Position numbers and translations under genes: made by a program. A stretch of DNA of 57,880 nt, from the NCBI GenBank assembly GCA_051954935.1, contig JBQCHG010000012.1, positions 1 through 57,880 on the forward strand, written 5' to 3'. The notes beneath the pieces were generated by a model. That model saw only the letters and a list, made by a program, of their open reading frames with translations. It ran no database searches and had not been told where the DNA came from. The DNA is from 66-474 sp051954935. GTDB lineage: Bacteria; Pseudomonadota; Gammaproteobacteria; Xanthomonadales; Rhodanobacteraceae. The first letter of the stretch is position 1, and every line of letters starts with the position of its first letter. This document shows, piece after piece, positions 15,793 through 25,900 of this stretch.

Positions 15793-15810
15793 GCGGAGTG
15801 CTGCATGCCG

Positions 15811-15901
15811 GTTCGCGCTGAGCGTAGCTCGCGCAGCGAGCGGAGTCGAAGCGCCCTTCCCTTCGGCTCCGGCCCTGCGGGCCTACGCTCAGGGCGAGCG
15901 G
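15811..15901. repeat. Dispersed palindromic repeat carrying the gltX stop codon
   Basis: Outer arms CTGAGCGTAG (15818-15827) and CTACGCTCAG (15883-15892) are perfect complements, enclosing GC-rich subrepeats with GAGTCGAAGCGCC. This resembles the non-coding palindromic repeats scattered in proteobacterial genomes. The final codons and TGA of gltX lie inside it. Confidence 0.75.
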
Positions 15902-17301
15902 CTTGAAAGTTCGATTGCCGCATCAATCCTGCGAAGCGCCTCATCCCGCCCCGCAAGATAAATGGTGTGTTCGATGGATGGCGAGACCTGCGTGCCGGTG
16001 ATCGCCACCCGCAGCGGCTGCGCGACCTTGCCCATGCCCACGTTGCACTCGACAGCGAGTTGCTCGATGGCGGAATGGATTGCCGTTGGCGACCAATCGT
16101 CCAACGATCCGAATTTCACGTGCGCGGCGCGCAGCACATCGGCCGCGCCCTCGGCGCGCAGATGCTTGGCGACCGCCTTGTCGTCCCACTGTTCGATCGG
16201 CGCGTACCAGATGCGCGCGCGCTCGGCCATTTCCTTCAGCGTCTGCACGCGGTCGCGCAGCGCAATCACCACGTCCACCGGGCACGGGCCGCCCGCTGAC
16301 GGATCGATGCCGAACCGGTTGAGATGCCAGGCGAGTTCGCGCGCGACCTCGAGCGGATTGTCGTTCTTCAGGTATTGCTGGTTCAGCCAGCCGAGCTTGG
16401 CGAAATCGAAGCGCGAGGCCGACTGGTTCACGTCGGCGATGTCGAACAGCCCGATCATTTCCTCGATCGAGAAAATCTCCTGGTCGCCGTGCGACCAGCC
16501 CAGCCGGACCAGGTAATTCAGCAAGGCATGCGGCAGGTAGCCGTCCTCGCGATATTGCATCACCCCGACCGCACCGTGCCGCTTGGACAGCTTCTGCCCG
16601 TCCGGCCCCAGGATCATCGGCAGGTGTGCGAAGCTCGGCACCGGCGCGTTCAATGCGTGATAAATGTTGATCTGGCGTGGCGTGTTGTTGACGTGGTCGT
16701 CGCCGCGGATCACCTCGGTGATGCCCATGTCGATGTCATCCACCACCACCGCGAAGTTGTAGGTGGGGAAACCGTCCGAGCGGACCAGCACCAGATCATC
16801 CAGTTCCGCGTTGCCCCACTCGATGCGGCCCTTGACCTTGTCATCGAACACCACGCTGCCCTCGCGCGGGTTCCTGAAGCGCAGCACGCGATTGGGATCC
16901 TCGCGATACGGTTCGTTGCGATCGCGGTACGCGCCGTTGTAGCGCGGCTTTTCGCCCGCAGCCATGGCGGCTGCGCGGATGGCCTCGAGTTCCTCCTTCG
17001 ACTCGTACGCCCAGTACGCCTTGCCCGCGTCCAGCAATTGCTGCGCGACCGCGCGGTAGCGATCCATCCTTTGGGTCTGGAAGAACGGGCCCTCGTCGGG
17101 TTTGAGGCCGAGCCAGTTCATGCCATCGAGGATGGCCTGCACCGCTTCGTCGGTGGAGCGTTCGCGATCGGTGTCTTCCACCCGCAGGATGAACTGCCCG
17201 CCGCGATGGCGCGCTTCCAGCCAGCAGTACAGAGCCGTGCGCGCACCACCGATGTGCAGGTAACCGGTTGGACTGGGAGCGAAGCGGGTGCGGAAAGTCA
17301 T
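15889..17301 (-). CDS. gltX: Glutamyl-tRNA synthetase
   Basis: A 470-residue class Ic synthetase that charges tRNA-Glu. The HIGH-like motif is APSPTGYLHIGGARTAL near the N-terminus, and the KMSKS-like motif is KLSKRHGAVG around residue 243. RVEDTDRERS, TYNFAVVVDDIDMGITEVIRGDDH and the anticodon-binding C-terminal region are all present. The start ATG at 17301 (MTFRTRFAPSP) matches the family; upstream codons are shadow. The last four residues (SRSP) and the stop come from the dispersed repeat at 15811-15901, so the original C-terminus may have been replaced at that junction. Confidence 0.97.
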   Translation of the reverse strand: MTFRTRFAPSPTGYLHIGGARTALYCWLEARHRGGQFILRVEDTDRERSTDEAVQAILDGMNWLGLKPDEGPFFQTQRMDRYRAVAQQLLDAGKAYWAYESKEELEAIRAAAMAAGEKPRYNGAYRDRNEPYREDPNRVLRFRNPREGSVVFDDKVKGRIEWGNAELDDLVLVRSDGFPTYNFAVVVDDIDMGITEVIRGDDHVNNTPRQINIYHALNAPVPSFAHLPMILGPDGQKLSKRHGAVGVMQYREDGYLPHALLNYLVRLGWSHGDQEIFSIEEMIGLFDIADVNQSASRFDFAKLGWLNQQYLKNDNPLEVARELAWHLNRFGIDPSAGGPCPVDVVIALRDRVQTLKEMAERARIWYAPIEQWDDKAVAKHLRAEGAADVLRAAHVKFGSLDDWSPTAIHSAIEQLAVECNVGMGKVAQPLRVAITGTQVSPSIEHTIYLAGRDEALRRIDAAIELSSRSP

Positions 17302-17378
17302 GGCAGCGCGAGTGCGGAAAAACGGAAGTTTAGCGGATCGCACTGGAACCCTTGATCCCGCGCCCCCATGATCGCCTG

Positions 17379-19355
17379 ATGAGTTCCCGATCGAACACGC
17401 CCGGTACCGATCCGGCCGAAAAGCCCGAGGGCGCGGTGAGCCCGCATGCCGTCGCGGCGCCGCGCAGCGAGGACGAGACCGCCACCGTGAGCGAGTCCGC
17501 GGAGGGATCCCCCGCCGACGCGAGTTCAGCCCCGGCGCAGGCATCCGGCGGCACCGAAGGCGCGGCGACCGAACCCGATCACGGGCACGCCATTCCCCGC
17601 GGCGGCACCCGCCGCGTGCTGGCCATGCTGTGGCCCTACATCAAGGACTTCCCCGGGCGGATGCTGATCGCCGGCGCGTTGCTGGTGATCTCGAAAATCG
17701 CCACGGTGTACGTGCCGGTCGCGTTCAAGGAAATCGTGGACCACCTCGATCCGCGCGTGGCATCCCTCACCGTTCCGGTCGCGCTGATCGCCCTCTACGG
17801 CGTGCTGCGCCTGATCGGCACGTTGTTCGGACAGTTGCGCGACACGGTGTTCGAGCGCGTCAGCCAGCGCGCGATGCGCGCGTCGGGCCTCGATGCATTC
17901 CGCCATCTGCACCAGTTGTCGCTGCGGTTCCACCTCGACCGCCACACGGGCGGCGTCGGCCGCGATATCTCGCGCGGGACGCGCGGTGTTTACAACCTGC
18001 TGGGCTGGGTGGTGTTCAACATCGTGCCCACGCTGTTCGAAATACTCGTCGTGATTGCCCTGCTGCTGCGCCAGTTCGACTGGCGCTACGCGGTGGTGAC
18101 CCTGGTGACGATGGCCATCTACATCGCCGCGACCATCTGGATCAGCGAGTGGCGCACCGCCGGCGTGCGCGTGATGAACGACGAGGAAAGCCTGTCCAAC
18201 GCGCGCGCGGTGGACAGCCTGCTGAACTACGAGACGGTGAAGTATTTCGGCAACGAGGAATTCGAGGCGCGCCGCTACGACGCCGCCTTGCGCCGTTACG
18301 AGGACGCGGCGGTGAAGACCGAATCCTCGCTGGCGGTGCTGAACGGCGCGCAGGCGCTGGTGATCGCGCTCGGCCTGACCCTGCTGATGGCGATGGCCGC
18401 CAGCGGCGTGGCCGCGCACACGCTGTCGGTCGGCGACATCGTGATGGTCAATGGCTGGCTGCTGCAACTGGCGATCCCGCTGAACATGCTCGGCTTCACC
18501 TACCGCCAGATCAAACAGGGCATCATCGACATGGAGCGCATGTTCGCGCTGCTGGACGAACATGCCGAGATCGGCGACGCGCCCGATGCCAAGCCGTTGC
18601 AACTGCACGGCGCCAACGTGCGTTTCGAGAACGTGTCCTTCGCCTACGACCCGCAGCGGCAGATCCTGCACGACGTGGATTTCGAGATTCCGTCGGGCCG
18701 CACGGTTGCGGTGGTGGGCGCCACCGGCGCGGGCAAGTCCACGCTGTCGCGCCTGTTGTTCCGCTTCTACGACGTCTCCGCCGGGCGGGTCACGATCGAC
18801 GATCAGGACATCCGCGCGGTCACGCAGGAATCCTTGCGCGCGGCGATCGGCATCGTCCCGCAGGACACCGTGCTGTTCAACGACACCATTTACTACAACA
18901 TCGCCTACGGCCGGCCGAGCGCCAGTCGCGAGGAAGTGGAAGCCGCCGCGAAAGCCGCGCACATCCACGAGTTCGTGCTCTCGCTGCCGCAAGGCTACAA
19001 GACCCAGGTCGGCGAGCGCGGATTGAAAGTGTCGGGCGGCGAGAAGCAGCGCGTGGCGATCGCGCGCGCGCTGCTCAAGCGTCCGGCCATCCTCGTATTC
19101 GACGAGGCGACTTCCGCGCTGGATACGCGCACCGAGAAGGTGATCCAGGCCGAACTCGCCGAAATCGCGCGCGGGCGCACCACCCTGATCGTGGCGCACC
19201 GGCTGTCCACGATCGTGGATGCGGACGAAATCCTGGTGCTGGACCACGGCCGCATCGTCGAGCGCGGCACCCACGCGCAACTGCTGGCGCGTGATGGCCG
19301 CTATGCCGCGCTGTGGACGATGCAAGCCAGGGCGCCGCAGTCCGAAGCGGCCTGA
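17379..19355 (+). CDS. Atm1/ABCB7-type ABC exporter (fused membrane and ATPase domains)
   Basis: The 658-residue half-transporter has an N-terminal extension of about 80 residues rich in Ala/Pro/Glu/Ser. Six membrane helices follow (about 85-345), with DISRGTRGVYNLLGWVVFNIVPTLFEI typical of Atm1/ABCB7. The nucleotide-binding domain has Walker A GATGAGKST, signature VSGGEKQRVAIARALL, Walker B ILVFDEATSALD, and the His-loop IVAHRLSTI. Bacterial Atm1 proteins export glutathione conjugates and metal-thiol species; substrate here is inferred. ATG at 17379 is preferred over a TTG at 17352. It is divergent from gltX. Confidence 0.92.
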   Translation: MSSRSNTPGTDPAEKPEGAVSPHAVAAPRSEDETATVSESAEGSPADASSAPAQASGGTEGAATEPDHGHAIPRGGTRRVLAMLWPYIKDFPGRMLIAGALLVISKIATVYVPVAFKEIVDHLDPRVASLTVPVALIALYGVLRLIGTLFGQLRDTVFERVSQRAMRASGLDAFRHLHQLSLRFHLDRHTGGVGRDISRGTRGVYNLLGWVVFNIVPTLFEILVVIALLLRQFDWRYAVVTLVTMAIYIAATIWISEWRTAGVRVMNDEESLSNARAVDSLLNYETVKYFGNEEFEARRYDAALRRYEDAAVKTESSLAVLNGAQALVIALGLTLLMAMAASGVAAHTLSVGDIVMVNGWLLQLAIPLNMLGFTYRQIKQGIIDMERMFALLDEHAEIGDAPDAKPLQLHGANVRFENVSFAYDPQRQILHDVDFEIPSGRTVAVVGATGAGKSTLSRLLFRFYDVSAGRVTIDDQDIRAVTQESLRAAIGIVPQDTVLFNDTIYYNIAYGRPSASREEVEAAAKAAHIHEFVLSLPQGYKTQVGERGLKVSGGEKQRVAIARALLKRPAILVFDEATSALDTRTEKVIQAELAEIARGRTTLIVAHRLSTIVDADEILVLDHGRIVERGTHAQLLARDGRYAALWTMQARAPQSEAA

Positions 19356-19493
19356 CCACGCCTTTACCTTTGTTCACCGCCGCCGAGAGGCGGATCACGG
19401 TGCATCAGGCACGAATGCTGCAGTACGGGAGCAGCCACCCTCACCGCAGAGTGAGCCGGGGTTCTCTGGCCAATCCTCGAGGAACCATAGACA

Positions 19494-20639
19494 ATGCCCG
19501 CGTCCATGCCCGCGTTCAAGAAGAAGGAAGCGTCCGCGATGAGTCGTTTGAAAATCGCCCTCTCCGAACTCGAAGCCCGCGATGCGGACCTGTTCCGGGA
19601 GGCGCTGGGCCGGCTCACCGGCCGCCTCTCGCATTATTGGGAATGGTCCGACCTGGCCGGCGCCGAGCTGGTGGTCGTGGACATGGACAGCATGTTCGGG
19701 CACATGGCCTGGCTGAAGGCCCACGGCGCCGGCAAGCACGTGATCACCTTCGCGCGCTCGGGCCAGGTGCAGGGTTCCGACCTGGTCCTGGCCAAACCGC
19801 TGGATGACGATGCGCTCGCCGCGGTACTGGAGCAGGCGGCGGGCACGATCCACAACAGCGAGGCCGCACTGCGCGGCGCGGAACCTGCCGGATCGCCCGC
19901 GCAATCCGCAGCCGAAACTGCACCGAAGCCCGCGCCTGCGCCGGCCCCGAAAGCGGCCTCGAAGCCGGTCGAAAAGCCCCGCACCGCGAGCGTGATGAAC
20001 CTTGCCGCAGTAGCCGACCTGCCTCCGCCTAAACCGGAAGCTGCGCCGGAACCGGCGGCCAAGCCCGCAGAGTCCGATCCCGAGCCGGTCAACATCGCCG
20101 ACCTGCTGGTGCGGCGCCCGCCCGCGCAGGCCATGCGCGTGGCCGGTTCCGAACTGGTCATCGATCCCGAACGCGATGTCTATTACGCGGAAGAGGCGCT
20201 GAAGCCCCTGAAGGAACCGCTGGAGCAAAAGCCCTCCGCGCTGCAGCCGCTGGATGCCGCCGCGCTCACCGCCGCGCGCCAGCGCAAGCCCTATCCATTG
20301 GCACGGTTGCGCTGGTTCGCCGGCCTGGTCGCCACGCCGGGAATCCTCGCGCGCGGCCTGCACTATGGCGAACGTTACAAGCTGGCACGCTGGCCACAAA
20401 CCGAACGCGAATTCCCGCGCCACTTCCGCATCGCCACCGCGATGATGAAGGAGCCCGCCACGCCAGCCGATCTTGCGGCCGCAAGCGGCGTGCCCGTTGC
20501 CGAAGTGATCGATTACGTCAACGCCAGCAATGCCGCCGGTTGGCTGGCGATCGAGCGGGATGAACCGCCGCCGGCCGAAGAAGATGCCGGGCAGCGCGGC
20601 AAGGGGCTGGGGCGCTTCCGCAAGGCCGCGGCGAAGTAG
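19494..20639 (+). CDS. Conserved protein of unknown function, possible receiver-like N-terminus
   Basis: The 381-residue cytoplasmic protein was not recognised. Residues about 15-110 alternate beta and alpha elements (ELVVVDMDSMFGHMAWLKA, VITFARSGQ, DLVLAKPLDDDALAAVLEQA) and look like a degenerate response-regulator or flavodoxin-like fold. A linker rich in Ala/Pro/Lys (about 120-200) follows. The C-terminal region (about 265-360, LRWFAGLVATPGIL... FRIATAMMKEPATPADLAAASGVPVAEVIDYVNASNAAGWL) looks like a winged helix. AGGA precedes the ATG at 19494; an ATG at 19539 is possible. Alone between an exporter and a kinase gene. Confidence 0.7.
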   Translation: MPASMPAFKKKEASAMSRLKIALSELEARDADLFREALGRLTGRLSHYWEWSDLAGAELVVVDMDSMFGHMAWLKAHGAGKHVITFARSGQVQGSDLVLAKPLDDDALAAVLEQAAGTIHNSEAALRGAEPAGSPAQSAAETAPKPAPAPAPKAASKPVEKPRTASVMNLAAVADLPPPKPEAAPEPAAKPAESDPEPVNIADLLVRRPPAQAMRVAGSELVIDPERDVYYAEEALKPLKEPLEQKPSALQPLDAAALTAARQRKPYPLARLRWFAGLVATPGILARGLHYGERYKLARWPQTEREFPRHFRIATAMMKEPATPADLAAASGVPVAEVIDYVNASNAAGWLAIERDEPPPAEEDAGQRGKGLGRFRKAAAK

Positions 20640-20679
20640 CGCGATCCGCGGCGGCACACGGCGGAGCCCGGCCTGCCGT

Positions 20680-22476
20680 TCAACGATCGGGCACGGGCTC
20701 GGTGAGGTGGGACTTGGCCCATACCGGCAGCCACAACGATACGCGCGTTCCCGCACCCGGCGCGGATTCGATCTCCATCCGGCCCCCGAACAGCGCCAGC
20801 CGCTCGCGTACGCTCGGCAGGCCAAAACCGCCGGTGCGACGTATCCGTTCCGCGGCGGCATCGCACACGAAGCCCCTGCCCTCGTCGCGCACGCAGACGA
20901 TCACGTCGTCGGCATCGCCGCGCAGTTCGACGGTGGCGTGATCGGTGCCGGCGTGCTTGACGATGTTGAACAGCAGCTCGCGCACGATCTGGAACACCAG
21001 CACGCGCATGGCCTCGGGCAGGCGCGGATGATCGTCCGCCACCAACAACACGTTCAGGTCGTGCTTCTCGCGCATTTGAGTGACCAGCCATTCCAGCGCC
21101 TCGGCGAGCCCCTCGGATTTCAGGATGGGCGGACTCAGCTCCACCGTGAGCTGCCGGGTGATCTGTATGGCCTGTACGATCCAGGCCTCGGCTTCGGCCA
21201 TGTGCTGCATGGCCTTGTCCACGTGGCCGCGCCCAGCCTGCTGGCGGGCGACGCCCAGTTTCATCTGCACGCTGTGCAACTGCTGTTGCAGGTCATCGTG
21301 CAGCACCTGGCTTATGCGGCTGCGTTCCTCCTGCTCGGCCATGGTCAGCAGCGAAGTTGCATGCCGCAGTTGCCGCTCGCTTTCGACCAACTCGGCGGTG
21401 CGCGCATCCACGCGCGCCTCGAGCGTCGCATTCAGCTCGTGCAAGGCCGCTTCGGCCTGCTTGCGCATCGTGATGTCCTTGAAGAACACCGCCACGCGCC
21501 GGCTTTGCGCGCCGCCCACCTTGAACACGCTGAGGTCGATCCAGGTGGACAGCGCACTCGCGAACAGTTCCATGCGGCGCGGCGCGCCGCTCAGCGCCAC
21601 TTCCTCGAATAGCGCGATCCATTTGGGCTGGTATTCCGGATAGATCTCCGAGAAACGCTTGCCCGCGAACTCCACGCCGGTCAGTCTCGCCGCAGCCTGG
21701 TTGGAATCCAGATAGACGATGTCCACCGCCCGGCCGTCGTCGTCGAAGATCACGTCGCCGGCGCAGTAGCCATCGGTGATGGATTCGAAGAGGGTGCGGT
21801 ATTTCTGTTCCGATTCGAGCAGCGCCTGCTCGATCCGCGCGCGCTCGACACAGGGAACAATCCGGTTCGCCAGATCGCGGATCAACGCGACCTCGTCTGT
21901 GCGCCACTCGCGCGCCTCCGGATTCGCCACGACCAGCAGGAACCGCCATTCGCCGTCACGCTGGAACGGCACACTGACGTGCGCGTGCAGGGGCAAGCGC
22001 GGCCTCACGCTGCCGCGGGTGCGCGGATCCGTCCGGGCGTCGTGGACGACCACGACTTCGCCGGCACGCGCGGCCTGCCGGAACGCCTCGCTTGCGTAAT
22101 CGGAAATGCGCAGCGTGCGCGGAATCCCGGGAATACCCTCCGCACGCCAGACGGGATCCAGCGTGGCCTCGTCACGCCTCTCGTTGACGTCCACGAACAG
22201 GCATAACGCCACGCCCAGATGCGCGCCGATCCTGGCGCCGGCCACCTGCATGATTTCGTCCGGCGAGGACAGCCGCAGGCACTCGCCCGTCACATCGGCG
22301 ACCAGGGCGAGATTGGCCTGGCCGCGGCTGACTTCCGCATCTTCCCTGCGACGCGCAGCCCTGGCCCTTGGGCGCGCCACGGCAACGGCGATCGCCTCGC
22401 TCTCGATGGCGATGCCTCCTTCGCGATGTCGCGTGGTCCCCATTTTCCCGCCGCTCCGCCTTCCCCGGGCGTTCAC
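20680..22476 (-). CDS. GAF-PAS sensor histidine kinase, HisKA_3 (NarL-partner type)
   Basis: A 598-residue soluble kinase with no membrane segment. The order is GAF (about 55-215), PAS (about 222-345, ending DITMRKQAEAALHEL), coiled coil, HisKA_3 dimerisation domain with phospho-acceptor His393 in ISQVLHDDLQQQLHSVQ, and HATPase (NIVKHAGT N-box, VRDEGRGF, GGFGLPSVRERL). Such kinases usually phosphorylate NarL/FixJ regulators. The C-terminal ~240 residues closely parallel the giant kinase two genes upstream, so one arose by duplication. The GTG start at 22476 is 22 bp after the receiver gene; ATG at 22443 is an alternative. Confidence 0.9.
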   Translation of the reverse strand: MNARGRRSGGKMGTTRHREGGIAIESEAIAVAVARPRARAARRREDAEVSRGQANLALVADVTGECLRLSSPDEIMQVAGARIGAHLGVALCLFVDVNERRDEATLDPVWRAEGIPGIPRTLRISDYASEAFRQAARAGEVVVVHDARTDPRTRGSVRPRLPLHAHVSVPFQRDGEWRFLLVVANPEAREWRTDEVALIRDLANRIVPCVERARIEQALLESEQKYRTLFESITDGYCAGDVIFDDDGRAVDIVYLDSNQAAARLTGVEFAGKRFSEIYPEYQPKWIALFEEVALSGAPRRMELFASALSTWIDLSVFKVGGAQSRRVAVFFKDITMRKQAEAALHELNATLEARVDARTAELVESERQLRHATSLLTMAEQEERSRISQVLHDDLQQQLHSVQMKLGVARQQAGRGHVDKAMQHMAEAEAWIVQAIQITRQLTVELSPPILKSEGLAEALEWLVTQMREKHDLNVLLVADDHPRLPEAMRVLVFQIVRELLFNIVKHAGTDHATVELRGDADDVIVCVRDEGRGFVCDAAAERIRRTGGFGLPSVRERLALFGGRMEIESAPGAGTRVSLWLPVWAKSHLTEPVPDR

Positions 22477-22498
22477 AACGTAACTCTACCCGTACCGC

Positions 22499-22915
22499 CT
22501 AGGCGCGTGGAGTCGCCAACGCACCCTTGAGGCTCGCGCTCAGATATTGCTCTCCCGACAACACCTTCGTGATGGCATTTTCGATTTCGGCAGGCTCACC
22601 TTTCAAGAGGTACCCCTGCGCACCGGCTGCGAGCGCGCGCTCGACGTAACTCTTTTCGTTGTGACCTGACAGGATCAGGCAACGCATTTCCGGCCGCTGC
22701 TCGCGCAATGCAGCGACCAGCTCGATGCCGCCCATCGCAGGCAGCGACATGTCTATCACGGCGAGATCCACCCGCAAGCCCGGCAATTCCTCCAGGGCGG
22801 TTTCCGCGGTGGCTGCTGCGCCACACACGGACAGTCCCGGCAATTCGCCGATCCAGTCGCGCAGCAGTGCGCGCATGCGATCGTTGTCCTCGACGATATA
22901 GACGTTGCTGCTCAT
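22499..22915 (-). CDS. Stand-alone response-regulator receiver domain
   Basis: The 138-residue single receiver shows the acidic pair Glu9-Asp10 (YIVEDNDRM), phospho-acceptor Asp55 (LAVIDMSLPAMGG), switch Ser in LILSGHNEKS and Lys in GYLLKGEPAEIE. The sequence resembles the receiver of NarL-type regulators, but no LuxR helix-turn-helix follows. The protein stops shortly after the last helix. ATG at 22915 has GGAAGGG close upstream; GTG at 22945 overlaps the giant kinase stop (GTGA) and is an alternative. Sandwiched between two HisKA_3 kinases, it may be a phosphate sink, a shuttle or a protein-protein output. Confidence 0.92.
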   Translation of the reverse strand: MSSNVYIVEDNDRMRALLRDWIGELPGLSVCGAAATAETALEELPGLRVDLAVIDMSLPAMGGIELVAALREQRPEMRCLILSGHNEKSYVERALAAGAQGYLLKGEPAEIENAITKVLSGEQYLSASLKGALATPRA

Positions 22916-22941
22916 GTACCCTTCCGTTGGTCGGTCCGCGT

Positions 22942-25900
22942 TCACCGGAACAGGTCTTCCGTATCCGCTGCCTGCGCATCCGCATCTGCATCAATCACGT
23001 CGTCAGCGCTGCGGTGCAACGGCACGTGCAGCACGATCGCGGTGCCGATGCCGGGCGCGGAATCCACTTCGATGCCGCCGCCCAGCAGGTTGAGCCGCTC
23101 GTGCGCACTGGTCAAGCCGAAGCCACCGGCCTTGCGCCGGCCTTCCTTGCGCAGTTGCTCCGGCTCGAAACCCTTGCCTTCGTCCAGCACGCACACGTCC
23201 AGCATGCCCTCGCTGCGGCGCAGTTCGATACGCGCCTGATGGGTGCCGGCGTGCTTGACGATGTTGAACAGCAGTTCGCGCACGATCTGGTAGATCAGCA
23301 CGCGCTTGGCATCGTCGTGCATCCGCAGGTCGCGATCGCCGCTCACGGCCACGTGCAGGCCGTGCATCTCGCGCATCTGCGTGACCAGCCAGTCCAGCGC
23401 CTCGGCCAGGCCTTCGCTCTTCAGGATCGGCGGGCTGAGATCCACGGTCAGCCGGCGCGCGGTTTCCACGCCCTCGCCGCTCCACTGCTCGGCGTCGGTC
23501 AGATGCCGCAGTGTCTTGGCCTCCTCGCCGCGCCCGAGCGCGTTGCGCGCGGAAGCGAGCTTCATCTGGATGCTGTGCAACTGCTGCTGCAGGTCGTCGT
23601 GCAGGATCTGGCTGATCCGCCGCCGCTCGGCATGCTCGGCCATCGTCAACTGCGAGGCCATGTCGCGGACACGGCGCTCGCTTTCGACCAGTTCGGCGGT
23701 GCGCTCGGCCACCCGCCGCTCGAGGAAATTGTTGAGTTCCAGCAGCTTCTGCTCTGCACGACGGCCCTCGATCAGGTCCGCCGCCTGACGGCCCAGCACC
23801 TCCAGCAGCCCCAACCGGCGCGGAGACGGTTCGTGCGACTCGCGCCAGTGCGTCGAGAGCATGCCGACCAGCTTGCCATTGCGGGAGAACAGCGGGGTGG
23901 TCTGCACCGCACGAATGCCCGAACCTTCGAACGCGGCCATGTGGCGATCCCCGATCATCGCCGCGCATTCGCGGATGTCCTTGATGATGATCCGCCTGCC
24001 CGTCCCGAGCGCCATTGCGCAAGCGGTACCGTCGTCGGCATCGAGCCATTCCCACGTCTTCGCGGCCTCTTCGGAAAAACCTCGGTGCGCCAGCAGGCGC
24101 AGTTCGCCGCGCTGGCCGCGCTCGGGATGGAACATCTGCAGACTCGCTGCATCCGATCGCATCAGCGCGGATGCGGCGTCCACGATGCGCGAGTACAGCG
24201 CATCCGGATCGGTTTCGCTCAGCAGCTCCGTGCTCACGCCCTGCAGCAGACGCGTATCGGCAAGTTCCTGTGCCAGCTCCGCCTCGCTCTTGCGCACCGC
24301 GGCTTCCGCGCGCTTGTTCGCGATCGCGATGCTCGCGACGTGCGCACCGAAATCGGCGATGCGGCGATGCCACTCGTCCGGTGCGCCGGCCCGATCGAAT
24401 GCAAGGAAGAACGAACCGATCGCCTTGCCGTGGGGTTCGAAGATCGGAGCCGAATAGCCTGCGCGCATGCCATTGGCGACGCACAGGTCGCGCCATTCCG
24501 GGGACCAGTGTTCGTCGCCCGCGATATCGGCGCAGACCACCGGGTGGCCTTCGAACACCGCGGTGCCACAGGTTCCAATCGCCAGTTCATTGATCGGCAC
24601 TCCCGTGATGCCATCGCTGAAAGCGTCCGGGATATGCGCGGCGAAGACCTCACGGAAGCTGCGGCGATGGTCGTCGGCCAGCAGTACTGCCGCGCGGGTG
24701 TGGGGGTCCAGCCGCGAGGCGGAGGCGGTCAGCTCCCTGAGGCATTCCGGCAGCTCGCAGCCGGTGGCGATCAGCTCCAGCACGTTCTTCTGCTCGGCGA
24801 GCAGCATCTCGTTGCGCTTGCGGTCGGAAATGTCGAGCGCGGTGCCGGCGATCAACTTCACTTCACCCTGGGCATCGAAGATCGGCGCCAGCTTGTACGC
24901 GAAATGGCCACCCAGGCTGGAAGGATTGGCGTAAGGCGTCTCGCCCTCGACGGGTGCGCGGGTTTCCAGCACGCGCTGCAGGTCCTGCCGGACTGCCTCC
25001 GCGGTCTCGGGCGAGAATTCCATTTCTTCCATGCTCTTTCCGATCACATCCTCGCGTCTCATGCGCAGCCGGTCGAGCATCGCCTGATTGGCGAAATCGA
25101 AGCGCCCGTCCGGCGTATAGCGGAACACCAGATCGCGCACCGACGACATGGTGCTGTCCAGCGTACGTGCATGCTGGTCGGCCTGCGCGTGCGCCTCGCG
25201 CAGCGCATTGACGGCCTGTGCGCGTTCCACCGCTTCCCAGGCACGCTCGGCGACCTCGCCCATCAGCGAGATCTCTTCCGGCCGCCATTCGCGCGGTCGC
25301 GCGTGGGCCGCAACCAGCGCCCAGCTCAACTTCCCGCGCTTGACCAGGGTACTCGCGGCCAGCGCCTGGATGTCGAGTGACTCCAGCAGCGTGCGCAGGG
25401 TTTGCGGCAGGGGCTCCTTCCGCGCGTCGTCCACGACCAGCGGCTGCCCCTCTCGCACCCTGGCGAGCAGTTCTTCCATGCCCGCAAGGTCGTATTCGCC
25501 GGTCACGCTGGGCAGATCGGAGCGATGGTAATCCGGCAGCACGAAGGCGCGATCCTCGTTTTCGTTGACCTCCACGAAATAGACGCGATCGCAACGGAGG
25601 CGCTGCGCGAGCGCCGTGCAGGCGGCGTGCTGCACTTCGCCCGAGTCGCGCAGGCTGCGCAGCGCGTCGGCGAGCGTCAGCAGGAAGGTCTTGCGGTCTT
25701 CCTCGGCGCGTAGGTTGTGTTCGATCTGCTTCTGGTCGGTGATGTCGCGGGTCGTGCCGGCGATCGCTTCCACCTCGCCGTCGGGCCCGATCACCGGCAC
25801 GAACAGATAGTCGTACATCCGCTCGCCGAATGTGCTCGTAAAGGGCACCTGTCCGCGTACCGGCAGCCTGGTGGCGATCACCTGCTCGATCTCGCGGTCG

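Noticed and set aside
17526..19325. 599-codon minus-strand ORF opposite the Atm1-type exporter
   Set aside because: Antisense shadow; the plus strand has complete ABC motifs.
22708..25380. Long plus-strand ORF (890 codons) antisense to the giant kinase
   Set aside because: No recognisable protein; the opposite strand has GAF and kinase domains. The same applies to 27571-30156 and 25717-27525.
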